This document shows, in pieces, positions 22,393 to 30,348 of a DNA stretch of 64,000 bases. The stretch lies in NCBI RefSeq assembly GCF_003046475.1, contig NZ_PZZZ01000002.1:639366-703365 (forward strand), written 5' to 3'. The stretch's first letter is position 1; each line of letters starts with the position of its first letter. Under the pieces are notes generated by a model. That model searched no databases. It was given only the letters and a program-made list of their open reading frames with translations, and was not told the DNA's origin. Both the position numbers and the translations under genes were made by a program. This DNA is from Mycoplana dimorpha (GTDB lineage: Bacteria; Pseudomonadota; Alphaproteobacteria; Rhizobiales; Rhizobiaceae).

Positions 22393-22842
22393 ATGGCAAA
22401 CAAGAAGACTGACGATGTATTCTCCGTTGCCGCATTCGATCCGGCAAAGGTAACCGAGAGCCTCCGTGACTTCGCCGAGAAGGGCGCGGCGCAGACGAAG
22501 GACGCCTATGCCAAGATGAAGGCTGCCGCCGAAGATGCGACCAAGACGGTCGAGGCGACCCTCGAGAACGCCCAGTCCGGCACCGTCGAGCTCGGCCTCA
22601 CCGCCATCGAGGCGATGCGCACCAACGCCGAGAATTCGCTCTCGCACATGGAAGCGATGCTTGGCGTGAAGTCGGTTTCCGAACTCTTCGAACTGCAGAC
22701 CGCATTCGTGCGCAAGCAGGCCGAGGTCGCCGTCGAGCAGGCCCGGATCATGCAGGAAGTGACCCGGAAGGTCGCCGAAAAGGTCGCCGCGCCCGCCAGG
22801 TCGGCCGCCGAAAAAACCTTCAAGACCTTCAAGGCTGCCTGA
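22393..22842 (+). CDS. phaP: Phasin (polyhydroxybutyrate granule-associated protein)
   Basis: A 149-residue helical protein of the phasin family. It is Ala/Lys/Glu-rich with heptad-like helices (AKMKAAAEDATKTVEATLEN and FVRKQAEVAVEQARIMQEV) and the central conserved SVSELFELQTAF block. Phasins coat PHB granules and regulate their size. It has a Lys-rich C-terminus (EKTFKTFKAA). It is a single-gene unit, with PhaR-like operators upstream and an intrinsic terminator 55 bases downstream. Confidence 0.93.
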   Translation: MANKKTDDVFSVAAFDPAKVTESLRDFAEKGAAQTKDAYAKMKAAAEDATKTVEATLENAQSGTVELGLTAIEAMRTNAENSLSHMEAMLGVKSVSELFELQTAFVRKQAEVAVEQARIMQEVTRKVAEKVAAPARSAAEKTFKTFKAA

Positions 22843-22897
22843 TCACCCGCACTGCCGCTCCGGCCTGCGTGCTTTTGCGGCAAGACAATATAAATGA

Positions 22898-22925
22898 GGG
22901 CTGGGCGCGTCGACCGGCCCTTTTT
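22898..22925 (+). terminator. Rho-independent terminator of the phasin gene
   Basis: GGGCTGG at 22898-22904 pairs with CCGGCCC at 22914-22920 (one T:G pair), followed by five T residues. It lies 55 bases after the phasin stop codon. Confidence 0.8.
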
Positions 22926-23003
22926 CGCATGAAGAGCAAGAAGGGGCTTGCAATCTCGTCGGCGTGCCCGTATTTGAGCCCCCAAGCGCAAGGCGCTTCC
23001 CGT

Positions 23004-23080
23004 GCGGTTGTAGCTCAGTTGGTTAGAGCGCAGGTTTGTGGCACCTGAGGTCGTAGGTTCGATTCCCACCAACCGTACCA
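23004..23080 (+). tRNA. tRNA-His (anticodon GTG), CCA encoded
   Basis: A complete 77-base cloverleaf. The anticodon stem CAGGT/ACCTG frames the loop TTGTGGC with GTG anticodon, so the tRNA reads CAC/CAT. The acceptor stem is GCGGTTG with CAACCGT and discriminator A73, CCA at 23078-23080. The first pair is G1:U72 and base A73 replaces the usual C73. The base before G1 is T, so no G-1 is encoded; this fits the reported loss of G-1 in tRNA-His of an alphaproteobacterial clade. The T-stem GTAGG/CCCAC has an A51:C63 mismatch. An accessory island begins immediately after its 3' end, so this may be an integration site. Confidence 0.95.
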
Positions 23081-23124
23081 TTCCAGTTCTTGTCCGACCC
23101 GGACACATCGGCAACAGAACGTAC

Positions 23125-23495
23125 CTAAGACATCGGTGACAACTTCGTGCCGAACGGGTTGTAGATGGTTTGCAAGGTCCTCTGCTCCAGGTCGATATAT
23201 CCCAGATCATAGCTCATACATCTGACGAGCCAAATGCCGTCGGCGATTAGGCGTTTGGCCGCCCTGGCGTTTCGTCGAGACTGTATGTCTCGTCGGGCAC
23301 GTAACCGTCCTGGTCGAAAGCACGCCAGAGCCGGTGTCCTTTCCCGCCGATCAGCGCGGCTGCCTCGTCCGGATGCCATAGATCGTTCGAACTCGCAGGC
23401 TTCCGTCGCAAGCGGCTGGCAAATATTAGGCCCGACTTCTTCGTCCAACAGCGGATCGCTTCGCATGAACCGATCTTGCCGCACTCCAGCAGCAT
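23125..23495 (-). pseudogene. Decayed transposase (IS6-like core, frameshifted)
   Basis: Read from 23495 downward, one frame gives RLRRKPASSNDLWHPDEAAA and GKGHRLWRAFDQDGYVPDE, which matches the WHLDE...WRAVDQDGYVLDE core of IS6-family transposases, including the first catalytic Asp. That frame stops near 23247. A second frame continues as QSRRNARAAKRLIADGIWLV, then SYDLGYIDLEQRTLQTIYN and PFGTKLSPMS, ending at 23125. The last part resembles the C-terminus of IS481-type transposases. The junction therefore looks like a frameshift plus a fusion of two elements. No intact ends or target repeats are visible. It marks the left side of the island. Confidence 0.65.
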
Positions 23496-23850
23496 CTTCT
23501 TTGATCAAACGCCGGCCTAGCGGAATCGGAGTAGAGGCAGACCCCATGGACGATCACAGCAGGCGGGGAAACGTTGGCGCTTACAACTGACAATAGCCTG
23601 TATCATGACCGACCTTAGAGGGACGGCGGCTTGCTCGCGGCAAGAGTGAATCAGCAGCCCCCAATTGGAGGATGACCGGCCGCGCCGATGCCATCAAACG
23701 GGCAGTGATAGCCTCTGCTACGTAGCCGAAAAGCGGTTTAAGCAGGGCCAATTGGCCGTTGAGGGAAGCGTACAGAGGAGTTTATAAATTTGATAGGTCT
23801 TGCAGGACGCCAGTTTCGTTCTGTCGCCAGAAGATTTCACGGCATGGGGA
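23496..23850. other. Gene-free stretch between transposase remnant and amidase-like gene
   Basis: About 350 bases with no supported gene. GAGGAG at 23775-23780 is a good ribosome site for a TTG at 23789, but that frame closes after 22 codons (MIGLAGRQFRSVARRFHGMG...). The next gene starts in another frame shortly after. This may be a leader peptide or the frameshifted true start of the next gene. Confidence 0.4.
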
Positions 23851-25773
23851 ATGAGTAATTACGACTGGCAAATGCGGGGCAGGGAGGGGGAAATGGAGGG
23901 CAGCGTCAAAAGTAGAGGGCAAAAGACACATACGTTACGTACCGATGATTACTGCGTTATAGTCAAGGGGAGCGCCACTGTTGGAAACACGCTGACGGCA
24001 AGTGTTTTCAATCAAAACGGCAAAAGTCTTGAGGGCGAGGCGTCTTATAGTTGGCAGAAAAAAGTTTACGGGGCATGGACGAATATTGCCGGAGAGACGA
24101 GTGCTCGCATCAGAATACCATCGGGTCTTGTTGGCGCCGAAATCCGAGCTGTTGCAGTTTTGTCGGTCGCCGAGGGCCCTGACAACTTCGTCAGTACGGC
24201 CGTCAGCGTGGCTTCTCAGAACCCAATTGTAATCGAAAATCAAAACGATGGCACAACTGATTGGAAGATTACCAATCCGGCGATGAACCACGAGATCGAG
24301 GCCTTTGCGGATGCGACAAGCATTAACGCAGGCGAAACCTTGAATCTGAAGGTTTCTTTGTCTTCCGCTGGAAAATATGACCTCGACGTCTATCGCCTTG
24401 GCTACTACGGCGGTGCGGGCGGTCGACTTATATCCAGCGCGCCCGGTCTGGACGGATTAACTCAGTCAAGCCCCACCATGACCAATCCTGCCACGCGCTT
24501 GATCGAATGCCTGTGGGACGTATCGCACGAACTGAAAACATCAGCAACTTGGACAAGCGGACTTTATGTTATCAAGTTAACTGACTGCAGAAGCGGCAAA
24601 CAGTCGCTTGTCCCATTTGTGCTGCGCAAAGACTTTCAGCCAAGCGACATAGGCTTTCAAGATGCAGTAACGACTGCTCAGGCGTATAACATGTTCGGCG
24701 GCTTCAGTGTATATGATGCTAATAGCGTCGGCAATAAAAGAGCATACCAGGTAAGCTTTGACCGCCCCTATGATGCTGCCCATTTCGGTTTCAGCAATAC
24801 CGATGGTTTCAATTGCAACAACATGCTCGCTTGGGAGTACAACATGGTCCGCTGGCTGGAGTCGCAGGGATACGACCTGTCGTACTACACCAATGTGGAT
24901 GTCCACAGCAGACCTTTGCAAATTCTTTCGCAGAGAATATTTCTGTCGGTAGGTCATGATGAATATTGGTCGATGGAGCAGCGTGATCGAGTCGAGTCGG
25001 CCCGCGATAACGGTATTCATCTCGCCTTCTTCTCTGCCAATACTGCTTATTGGCGGGTACGGTACGACAGCTCGAGCCGTGGGCAGTCAAACCGCGTTGT
25101 TACCATATACAAGGATTCGTCCGGTATCGGAGCCGGCCTCTGTCTTGATCCGCTGGCTCAGTTGGATCCTGCTGCGTCAACTTCACTGTTTCGCTCCAGG
25201 GAGGTGAATCGACCGGAGAATTCATTGTTGGGGGTGGGCTATGTGTCCGAACAAGATAAAGTCTATGAGGGTTTTGATTTCATCGTTTCCAATGCTGCCG
25301 ACCCTATCTACGCCCATACAGGTTTAAGAAACGGCGACAGGCTGAAGGGATTGGTCGGGTACGAGTGGGATGCGGTTCTAGACAACGACGCATCGCCCGA
25401 CGGACTCGTCATTGTTTCGGAATCCTCCACCCGCGCGAACAAAACGCTGTCATCACTGCCGGGCGGCACAAATCCAAATGTCTCCCATGCTGCCTATTAC
25501 AAAGCGAAGAGTGGGGCGCGAGTGTTTTCGACCGGATCAATTCAATGGGTATGGGGCTTAGACGACAGTTGGACTTTCCAGCCTCCTCGGCTCACGAGAA
25601 GTTGGCGGAGAAGACTAAAGGACTCGGTGAAGCGTCTGGTTTCGCTCGTCGTTACTGTTCCGATAAGGAATATGCCCCGCGTGGATCGCCGCGCTCAGCA
25701 GATGACGGTCAATCTTTTTTCCCAGATGGATGTGAGACCGCAGACCCCCTCCTCCTGGCTTATTTTGTCCTGA
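23851..25773 (+). CDS. N,N-dimethylformamidase large-subunit-like protein
   Basis: A protein of about 640 residues. Residues about 40-110 resemble an Ig-like domain (GSATVGNTLTASVFNQNGK). The remainder matches the C-terminal domain of N,N-dimethylformamidase beta subunit: YDLDVYRLGYYGG, FDRPYDAAHFGFSN, SVGHDEYWSMEQRDRVESA, FFSANTAYWRVRY and GSIQWVWGLDD. Many relatives are uncharacterised surface or polysaccharide-locus proteins, so amidase activity is not certain. The ATG at 23851 (MSNYDWQMRG) is my choice; a TTG at 23800 adds 17 residues. GC content is visibly lower than in the flanks. The last residues fall in a repeat remnant shared with the next gene's ribosome site. Confidence 0.7.
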   Translation: MSNYDWQMRGREGEMEGSVKSRGQKTHTLRTDDYCVIVKGSATVGNTLTASVFNQNGKSLEGEASYSWQKKVYGAWTNIAGETSARIRIPSGLVGAEIRAVAVLSVAEGPDNFVSTAVSVASQNPIVIENQNDGTTDWKITNPAMNHEIEAFADATSINAGETLNLKVSLSSAGKYDLDVYRLGYYGGAGGRLISSAPGLDGLTQSSPTMTNPATRLIECLWDVSHELKTSATWTSGLYVIKLTDCRSGKQSLVPFVLRKDFQPSDIGFQDAVTTAQAYNMFGGFSVYDANSVGNKRAYQVSFDRPYDAAHFGFSNTDGFNCNNMLAWEYNMVRWLESQGYDLSYYTNVDVHSRPLQILSQRIFLSVGHDEYWSMEQRDRVESARDNGIHLAFFSANTAYWRVRYDSSSRGQSNRVVTIYKDSSGIGAGLCLDPLAQLDPAASTSLFRSREVNRPENSLLGVGYVSEQDKVYEGFDFIVSNAADPIYAHTGLRNGDRLKGLVGYEWDAVLDNDASPDGLVIVSESSTRANKTLSSLPGGTNPNVSHAAYYKAKSGARVFSTGSIQWVWGLDDSWTFQPPRLTRSWRRRLKDSVKRLVSLVVTVPIRNMPRVDRRAQQMTVNLFSQMDVRPQTPSSWLILS

Positions 25774-25811
25774 GGCTTCGCCGAGGTGGGTGCTGTTGCG
25801 GGGAGAGGGGG
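25747..25811. repeat. Remnant of the palindromic intergenic repeat
   Basis: CCCCCTCCTCC at about 25744-25754 faces GCGGGGAGAGGGGGCG at 25796-25811. The right arm GGGAGAGGGGGCGTT is identical to the repeat at 5,255-5,269. The arms are separated by an unrelated middle. It covers the last codons of the amidase-like gene and supplies the G-rich ribosome site of the next gene. Confidence 0.45.
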
Positions 25812-25815
25812 CGTT

Positions 25816-26562
25816 ATGAAAACAGTGCATAGAGTTGCGCGTGGGGCGCGTGGTCGCCTCAATGCGCTTTTGGAGCGCAGCCGTCGGACTGCCTACCCGA
25901 AGGCCGTTCGACAGGCTTGGGCAAGGGTGCGTGCTGAATACCTTTCATACACGACTGATCACCAACTTCATCAATTGCTGGAGGTAGTGCGTCGTACCGC
26001 GCCGAGCGGAGCCTTGATCATTGAGGCAGGTTGCGCGCGCGGCGGTTCAGCAATTCTCATGTGTTCGGCCAAGTCGCCTCAGCGCCCCATGCGCGTGTAT
26101 GATGTGTTCGAGATGCTCCCTCCGCCTTCGGAGCACGATGGCGACGACATGAAGGCTCGGTACGCTGAGATCGCTGCCGGCGAAGCCGTCGGCCTTGGAG
26201 GCGCGCAATATTATCTCTATGATGATGACCTGCTGGCGACGGTGACGAACAATTTCGCCAGGTTCGGTTATCCCCTCGAGACCAACAACGTCCAACTGAT
26301 AAAAGGTAAGGTGCAAGACACGCTTACAGTCGATGAGCCGGTCGCGTTGGCCAATATCGATGTGGATTGGTACGAGCCTGTCAGCGCCTGCCTGGAGCGG
26401 GTTATGCCTCATCTGATCGTCGGCGGCGCGGTCGCACTTCGCGCCTATTCGGATTGGTCTGGGTGCCGAAAGGCAGCAGACGATTACTTCTCTCGCGCAG
26501 GGCGGGAGGGGTTGAGCTTCGACCGCTCGGCCGGCCACATGCTTGTGACCCGAACGCATTGA
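25816..26562 (+). CDS. TylF/MycF-type methyltransferase
   Basis: A 248-residue SAM-dependent O-methyltransferase related to macrocin O-methyltransferases. The SAM-binding motif I is LIIEAGCARGGSAILM (about residues 64-79), followed by VYDVFEMLPPPSEHDGDD, and the acidic metal-binding motif NIDVDWYEPV near residue 185. Family members methylate sugar hydroxyls of antibiotics or surface polysaccharides. The ATG at 25816 follows a GGAG-rich stretch derived from a repeat; an in-frame GTG at 25786 is less likely. Within the island it is followed by a pyruvyltransferase and a flippase, suggesting glycan decoration. Confidence 0.78.
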   Translation: MKTVHRVARGARGRLNALLERSRRTAYPKAVRQAWARVRAEYLSYTTDHQLHQLLEVVRRTAPSGALIIEAGCARGGSAILMCSAKSPQRPMRVYDVFEMLPPPSEHDGDDMKARYAEIAAGEAVGLGGAQYYLYDDDLLATVTNNFARFGYPLETNNVQLIKGKVQDTLTVDEPVALANIDVDWYEPVSACLERVMPHLIVGGAVALRAYSDWSGCRKAADDYFSRAGREGLSFDRSAGHMLVTRTH

Positions 26563-26830
26563 ACTTTTCCGTCCGAGAAAGACATTTCTGGGACGCACCT
26601 CCCGCACTGGACACAGCAAGGACGTCGACGACCGCGCCGCCAAATATCCAGAACGCAAGACCGGCAATGAATGGCGCTTCGCTCGGGCGCCCGTAAGTGC
26701 TCCTCCAGGGCGGTGTGCCGATGACAGTGTCCAAGAGGGGGTGCGCAGGCTTGTCACTTGCTAGGCTGCCAGCAACGACAGGCTCCCGCATTCGCAAACC
26801 GCCGCAGTGCATGATCGAGGGTAGGCGCAC
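26563..26830. other. 268-base intergenic region in the island
   Basis: I see no supported gene on either strand. It is of ordinary GC for the genome, with short out-of-frame stretches only. It may hold the promoter of the pyruvyltransferase gene; no clear -35/-10 pair stands out. Confidence 0.3.
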
Positions 26831-27859
26831 ATGACCGGTACAGCACTGTCGGCCAAAGACGCGGCGCAAAAGGCACGGCAGGCGCGAGCGATCCGCGAGT
26901 GTCTCGACCGGCACATCCCCGCATGCCAGCCGGTAGCGCTTCTGCAGTTCCCGTTCGACTTCAATGTCGGCAACCACATGATGTGGGTGGCCGCCATGGA
27001 CTACCTGAAGGAACGTAGGGTGCCGATCGCCTACACGGCCCATGGGTGTAACCTTGACCTCAAGGAAATGAAACGCGCTGTCGGGGACGGCACGATACTC
27101 TTCTCGGGTGGGGTCACGGTCTCGCGCCTATGGCCGCGCCACGCGGAGGTCAAGCGCCTCGTCGCCGAGGCATGCCCGGACAATCGCCTCGTGTCGCTGC
27201 CGTCGACCATGCTGTTTGTCGACGACGAGGACCGCCGCGCGGCGAGCACGATCTTTGGAAATCATCGCAATGCTGTACTGTTGGCCAGGGACCCGGTCAG
27301 CGCTGAATCGGCGCGCAGTGTATTCCCCGGCAACGTCCAAGTAGAGGCGGTCCACGATTCCGCGCTGCTCCTCCCGCCGCAGCCAAGGCACGCCGCGCCT
27401 GATCACGATATCATCTGGCTCGCCCGCGACGATATGGAGCGCGTCGGATGCCTGGCGCCAACTGGCGTCGAAGTGTTCGACTGGGTGCGCTATGATCCCG
27501 CCGGCATGCGGATCCTGTTTCCAGGGCGCTTCTTCTCCCGCCTTCGCAAACTGGCGCCAGCGCTCCGTTCGATCGCAAACAGGCAGATTACCCGCAGCTA
27601 CGATCGCTTTGCGCGCTACGTGCTCGCGAGCGGCAACCGCAGGCTGGATACCGGCAAGGTATTGGTTACTGACCGCATGCACCCACACATTCTCTGCGCC
27701 CTGCGTTCGCAGCATAGTGTGCTGCTGCCCGATCGCTTCGGCAAGAACCGCGCTGTGTACGAGTACACAGGTCGGCACTACAGCACCGTCCACTGGGCCG
27801 ACACACCTGAGGAAGCCCTTGACATCGCGTATACCGTCGCCCGGAGCACCCCGATCTAG
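26831..27859 (+). CDS. Polysaccharide pyruvyl transferase family protein (ExoV-like)
   Basis: A 342-residue protein of the polysaccharide pyruvyltransferase (PS_pyruv_trans) family, which moves pyruvate from phosphoenolpyruvate to sugars as a ketal. Supporting blocks are FPFDFNVGNHMMWVAAMDYL near the start, ILFSGGVTVSRLW, and the C-terminal VLVTDRMHPHILCALRSQHSVLLPD, in which TDRxHxxI is the family hallmark. These match ExoV-like enzymes of succinoglycan decoration. The acceptor is unknown. It stands with the methyltransferase and flippase in the island, but no glycosyltransferase genes are present, so the locus is incomplete or acts on a glycan made elsewhere. Confidence 0.8.
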   Translation: MTGTALSAKDAAQKARQARAIRECLDRHIPACQPVALLQFPFDFNVGNHMMWVAAMDYLKERRVPIAYTAHGCNLDLKEMKRAVGDGTILFSGGVTVSRLWPRHAEVKRLVAEACPDNRLVSLPSTMLFVDDEDRRAASTIFGNHRNAVLLARDPVSAESARSVFPGNVQVEAVHDSALLLPPQPRHAAPDHDIIWLARDDMERVGCLAPTGVEVFDWVRYDPAGMRILFPGRFFSRLRKLAPALRSIANRQITRSYDRFARYVLASGNRRLDTGKVLVTDRMHPHILCALRSQHSVLLPDRFGKNRAVYEYTGRHYSTVHWADTPEEALDIAYTVARSTPI

Positions 27860-28088
27860 GAGGCCGTCGAGGAAGCGACTGACGTGGTCGTGAGATGATC
27901 AGATCAACTTTTTTTCAGTTCTTCAGCGAGGCGGCGACCGATCCAGTGAGGACTTGCCAAACCCAGTGATTTTGGCTTCGCTGTTTCTTCTACCAGCCGT
28001 CAGCGTTGCGACGTACCTGACCTTTCGTTGGTACCTCCAGCAACACCGCATCAGCATTGCAAGCGCAAGCGCAAGCGAGGAGACGACG

Positions 28089-29570
28089 TTGGAAGGTGTA
28101 CGCAAACAGCTCAGTGTCGGGGCAATGTGGACCGCCGGCGGACGCGTTGTCGCAAATCTTCTCGGCGTGGTTAGCATGCTGGCGCTGGCTCGACTGCTGT
28201 CACCTGCCGATTTCGGCCTGGTGGCCCTCGCGACCATCGTCCTCTCGATCATCTCGGCCATAACGGAACTTTCGCTCAGTTCGGCCCTCATCCAGCACAA
28301 GAGCCCGCAGCGAGAGCATTACGACACGGCCTGGACACTGAACATGGTGCGCGCGGCGGTGATCGCCGTCCTACTGGTTGGCGCAGGCCATCCCGTCGCC
28401 TGGGCCTATCAGGACGATCATCTGATCGGCATATTCTTTGCGCTTGGAGGCGGCGCGCTGATCAGCGGTCTCGTGAACCCCCGACTTGTGGACTTCCGGC
28501 GGCGTCTTTCCTTTCACCAGGAGATATTCATCGACCTGATCAGCAGGGTGGCTGGCGTGGTGGTTTCGGTCGCCATCGCCCTGCTTCTTCGAAGCTACTG
28601 GGCTCTCGTAATTGGCACGCTCGCCTCGCAGGTGGTCGGTGTGATCATGTCGTACGTCCTGATTCCCTATTTGCCGCGCCTTTCGTTTGCTCACTGGAGA
28701 AATCTGTTCTCGTTCTCCGGGTGGGTGGCGCTCAGCTCTGGCCTCAATGAGCTCAACTGGCGCGCCGACCAGCTTGCGCTTGGCGCCATGCTGGGCGCCG
28801 GTCCTCTCGGCCAGTACACCGTAGGCGATAGACTTGCCTCGCTGCCTGTGCGTGAATCCACGGCGCCGATCGCAGGCTTGCTCTTCCCAGCCTTTGCACG
28901 GCTTCAGGACGATCCGGAACGCCTGCGGCATGCATTCCTTCGATCCCAAGGCCTGCTTGTTGCAGCGGCGCTGCCGGTAGGAATCGGGTTCGCGCTGGTT
29001 GCCGAGCCCTTCATCAGCATGGTGCTTGGCCCGACGTGGTCCTCGGCTGCGCTGGTGGTTCAGGTGTTGGGCGCGGTCTTCGCCATCAGCGCCTTTAAAA
29101 TGCCGGTGACACCTTTGGCCATGGGACTTGGCTGCACGCGGTCGCTGTTTCAGCTCGACCTCGTTTTCATCTTCATCCGCTATCCCCTGATTTTCGCCGG
29201 CCTCTTCCTGGGCGGGCTGCCTGGGCTTCTGTTCGCGCGATGCATCAGCGCCGCGATTGGCATCCTGATGTATGTCTTCCTGGCGAAGCGTCTCACCGGC
29301 GTGTCGGCGAGGGATCAGTTTCTCGCCGGCTGGCGTCCGATCGTCGCCGCGCTGGTTATGGCTGGCTGTGTCTGGGGCGTCGGCCTCATGCTCACCGGCA
29401 GGCCAGAGGCCCTGCAACTGGCGATCATGATATTAATCGGCGCAATCGCCTATTTCGGGACAAGCTTCGTCTTGTGGCTGTCAGGCGGCAAGCCTGCAGG
29501 CCCCGAACGCGAAGCGTTGGACTTGCTCCAGTTCGTTCGCCGGAGTATCCGCGTAGTCCGGCAATCCTGA
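28089..29570 (+). CDS. Polysaccharide/lipid-linked oligosaccharide flippase
   Basis: A 493-residue inner-membrane protein with about 12-14 hydrophobic helices, of the Wzx/ExoT-like polysaccharide transporter superfamily (MATE fold). The N-terminus RKQLSVGAMWTAGGRVVANLLG and ALARLLSPADFGLVALA are typical of this group. It moves lipid-linked glycan units across the membrane. I use TTG at 28089, which has GAGGAG six bases upstream and gives the usual family start; a TTG at 27954 in the same frame would add a 45-residue extension containing one further hydrophobic helix and has no good ribosome site. Confidence 0.85.
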   Translation: MEGVRKQLSVGAMWTAGGRVVANLLGVVSMLALARLLSPADFGLVALATIVLSIISAITELSLSSALIQHKSPQREHYDTAWTLNMVRAAVIAVLLVGAGHPVAWAYQDDHLIGIFFALGGGALISGLVNPRLVDFRRRLSFHQEIFIDLISRVAGVVVSVAIALLLRSYWALVIGTLASQVVGVIMSYVLIPYLPRLSFAHWRNLFSFSGWVALSSGLNELNWRADQLALGAMLGAGPLGQYTVGDRLASLPVRESTAPIAGLLFPAFARLQDDPERLRHAFLRSQGLLVAAALPVGIGFALVAEPFISMVLGPTWSSAALVVQVLGAVFAISAFKMPVTPLAMGLGCTRSLFQLDLVFIFIRYPLIFAGLFLGGLPGLLFARCISAAIGILMYVFLAKRLTGVSARDQFLAGWRPIVAALVMAGCVWGVGLMLTGRPEALQLAIMILIGAIAYFGTSFVLWLSGGKPAGPEREALDLLQFVRRSIRVVRQS

Positions 29571-29796
29571 GCGGCACATAGGCGAGTTTTCGCCAGTTCG
29601 ACTGCACGAAAGGCCGGAACATCGCTGCAAGGAATCATGGACGCAGACTCCATATGGTTCGCCGGCGTTCGAGGCGGCCATGCCATCGCAGCTTCTCAAG
29701 GCGCGGCGCGACAGCGGGTCAAGAACATTGCGGATCATCCGCAATTATTGCCAATTCATGTCGAGCGTCGGGTGAAGGCACGGTGCCTCCTCATCC
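29571..29796. other. 226-base gap with GAGGAT-type microrepeat
   Basis: No gene is supported here. On the minus strand the triplets GAGGATGAGGATGAGGAGG repeat next to the stop of the following hypothetical gene, and a shifted frame would read as an acidic tail. The rest shows no structure I can name. Confidence 0.3.
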
Positions 29797-30348
29797 TCAT
29801 CCTCGTCGTTGCCGCTGTCGCTGGTAGATTGGCTCGTCATCGACAGCGTCATTGCCGCCAAGCATGGGATCGCTGCCCGGATCGGTAGCGCTATCGACCA
29901 TACTGTCCTCGACCGCGCTCGCCGGCATGGCGGGCAGGGACGGATCGTGCAAGGGCAATTCGGGCAACAGATAGTTCGGGAATGTGTCCATTGTCAGCGG
30001 CGAGAGTCCGCTTCGGCCGATCAGGTCGAATACCGGCCCACCTGTGCTCCCCGTCCAGCTGGCAGGCAGCATCGAGCCAGTGCTCACCTCCTTGTCCGCT
30101 TCCACCTGATCGTTGTGCAATTTAAACAGCCGATCGCTGGCTCCCATCCCTTCTTCAGGCCGGCCCGCAGGCCTGTCATCGCCTTGGGGAGCCTGTTTTC
30201 CGGCACGGGGTTCGGTCAGCCACGCTGGCATCATCGACATGTGATAGAGGGCCATCCCGATCAGCCGGGCCGGGCGACCCACAAGATTCCGTTGCGATGC
30301 CGCGGCTTGGCTTGGATCTGTTCCGGTGCCTTTTGACTTGATAATCAT
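29797..30348 (-). CDS. Hypothetical protein, 183 residues
   Basis: An open frame with protein-like composition but no recognised domain. It is Pro-, Ser- and Met-rich in the middle (SGLSPLTMDTFPNYLLPELP) and acidic towards the end (SDPMLGGNDAVDDEPIYQ), finishing in a basic RQRQRRG tail that borders a triplet microrepeat, which suggests a recent frameshift. No signal peptide or membrane helix is seen. No good ribosome site precedes the ATG at 30346-30348. It lies alone on the minus strand of the island. It may be a relic. Confidence 0.35.
   Translation of the reverse strand: MIIKSKGTGTDPSQAAASQRNLVGRPARLIGMALYHMSMMPAWLTEPRAGKQAPQGDDRPAGRPEEGMGASDRLFKLHNDQVEADKEVSTGSMLPASWTGSTGGPVFDLIGRSGLSPLTMDTFPNYLLPELPLHDPSLPAMPASAVEDSMVDSATDPGSDPMLGGNDAVDDEPIYQRQRQRRG

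Noticed and set aside
29809..30336. 175-codon plus-strand frame in the island
   Set aside because: It overlaps the minus-strand hypothetical gene, is rich in Arg/His/Gln as shadows are, and has no ribosome site.
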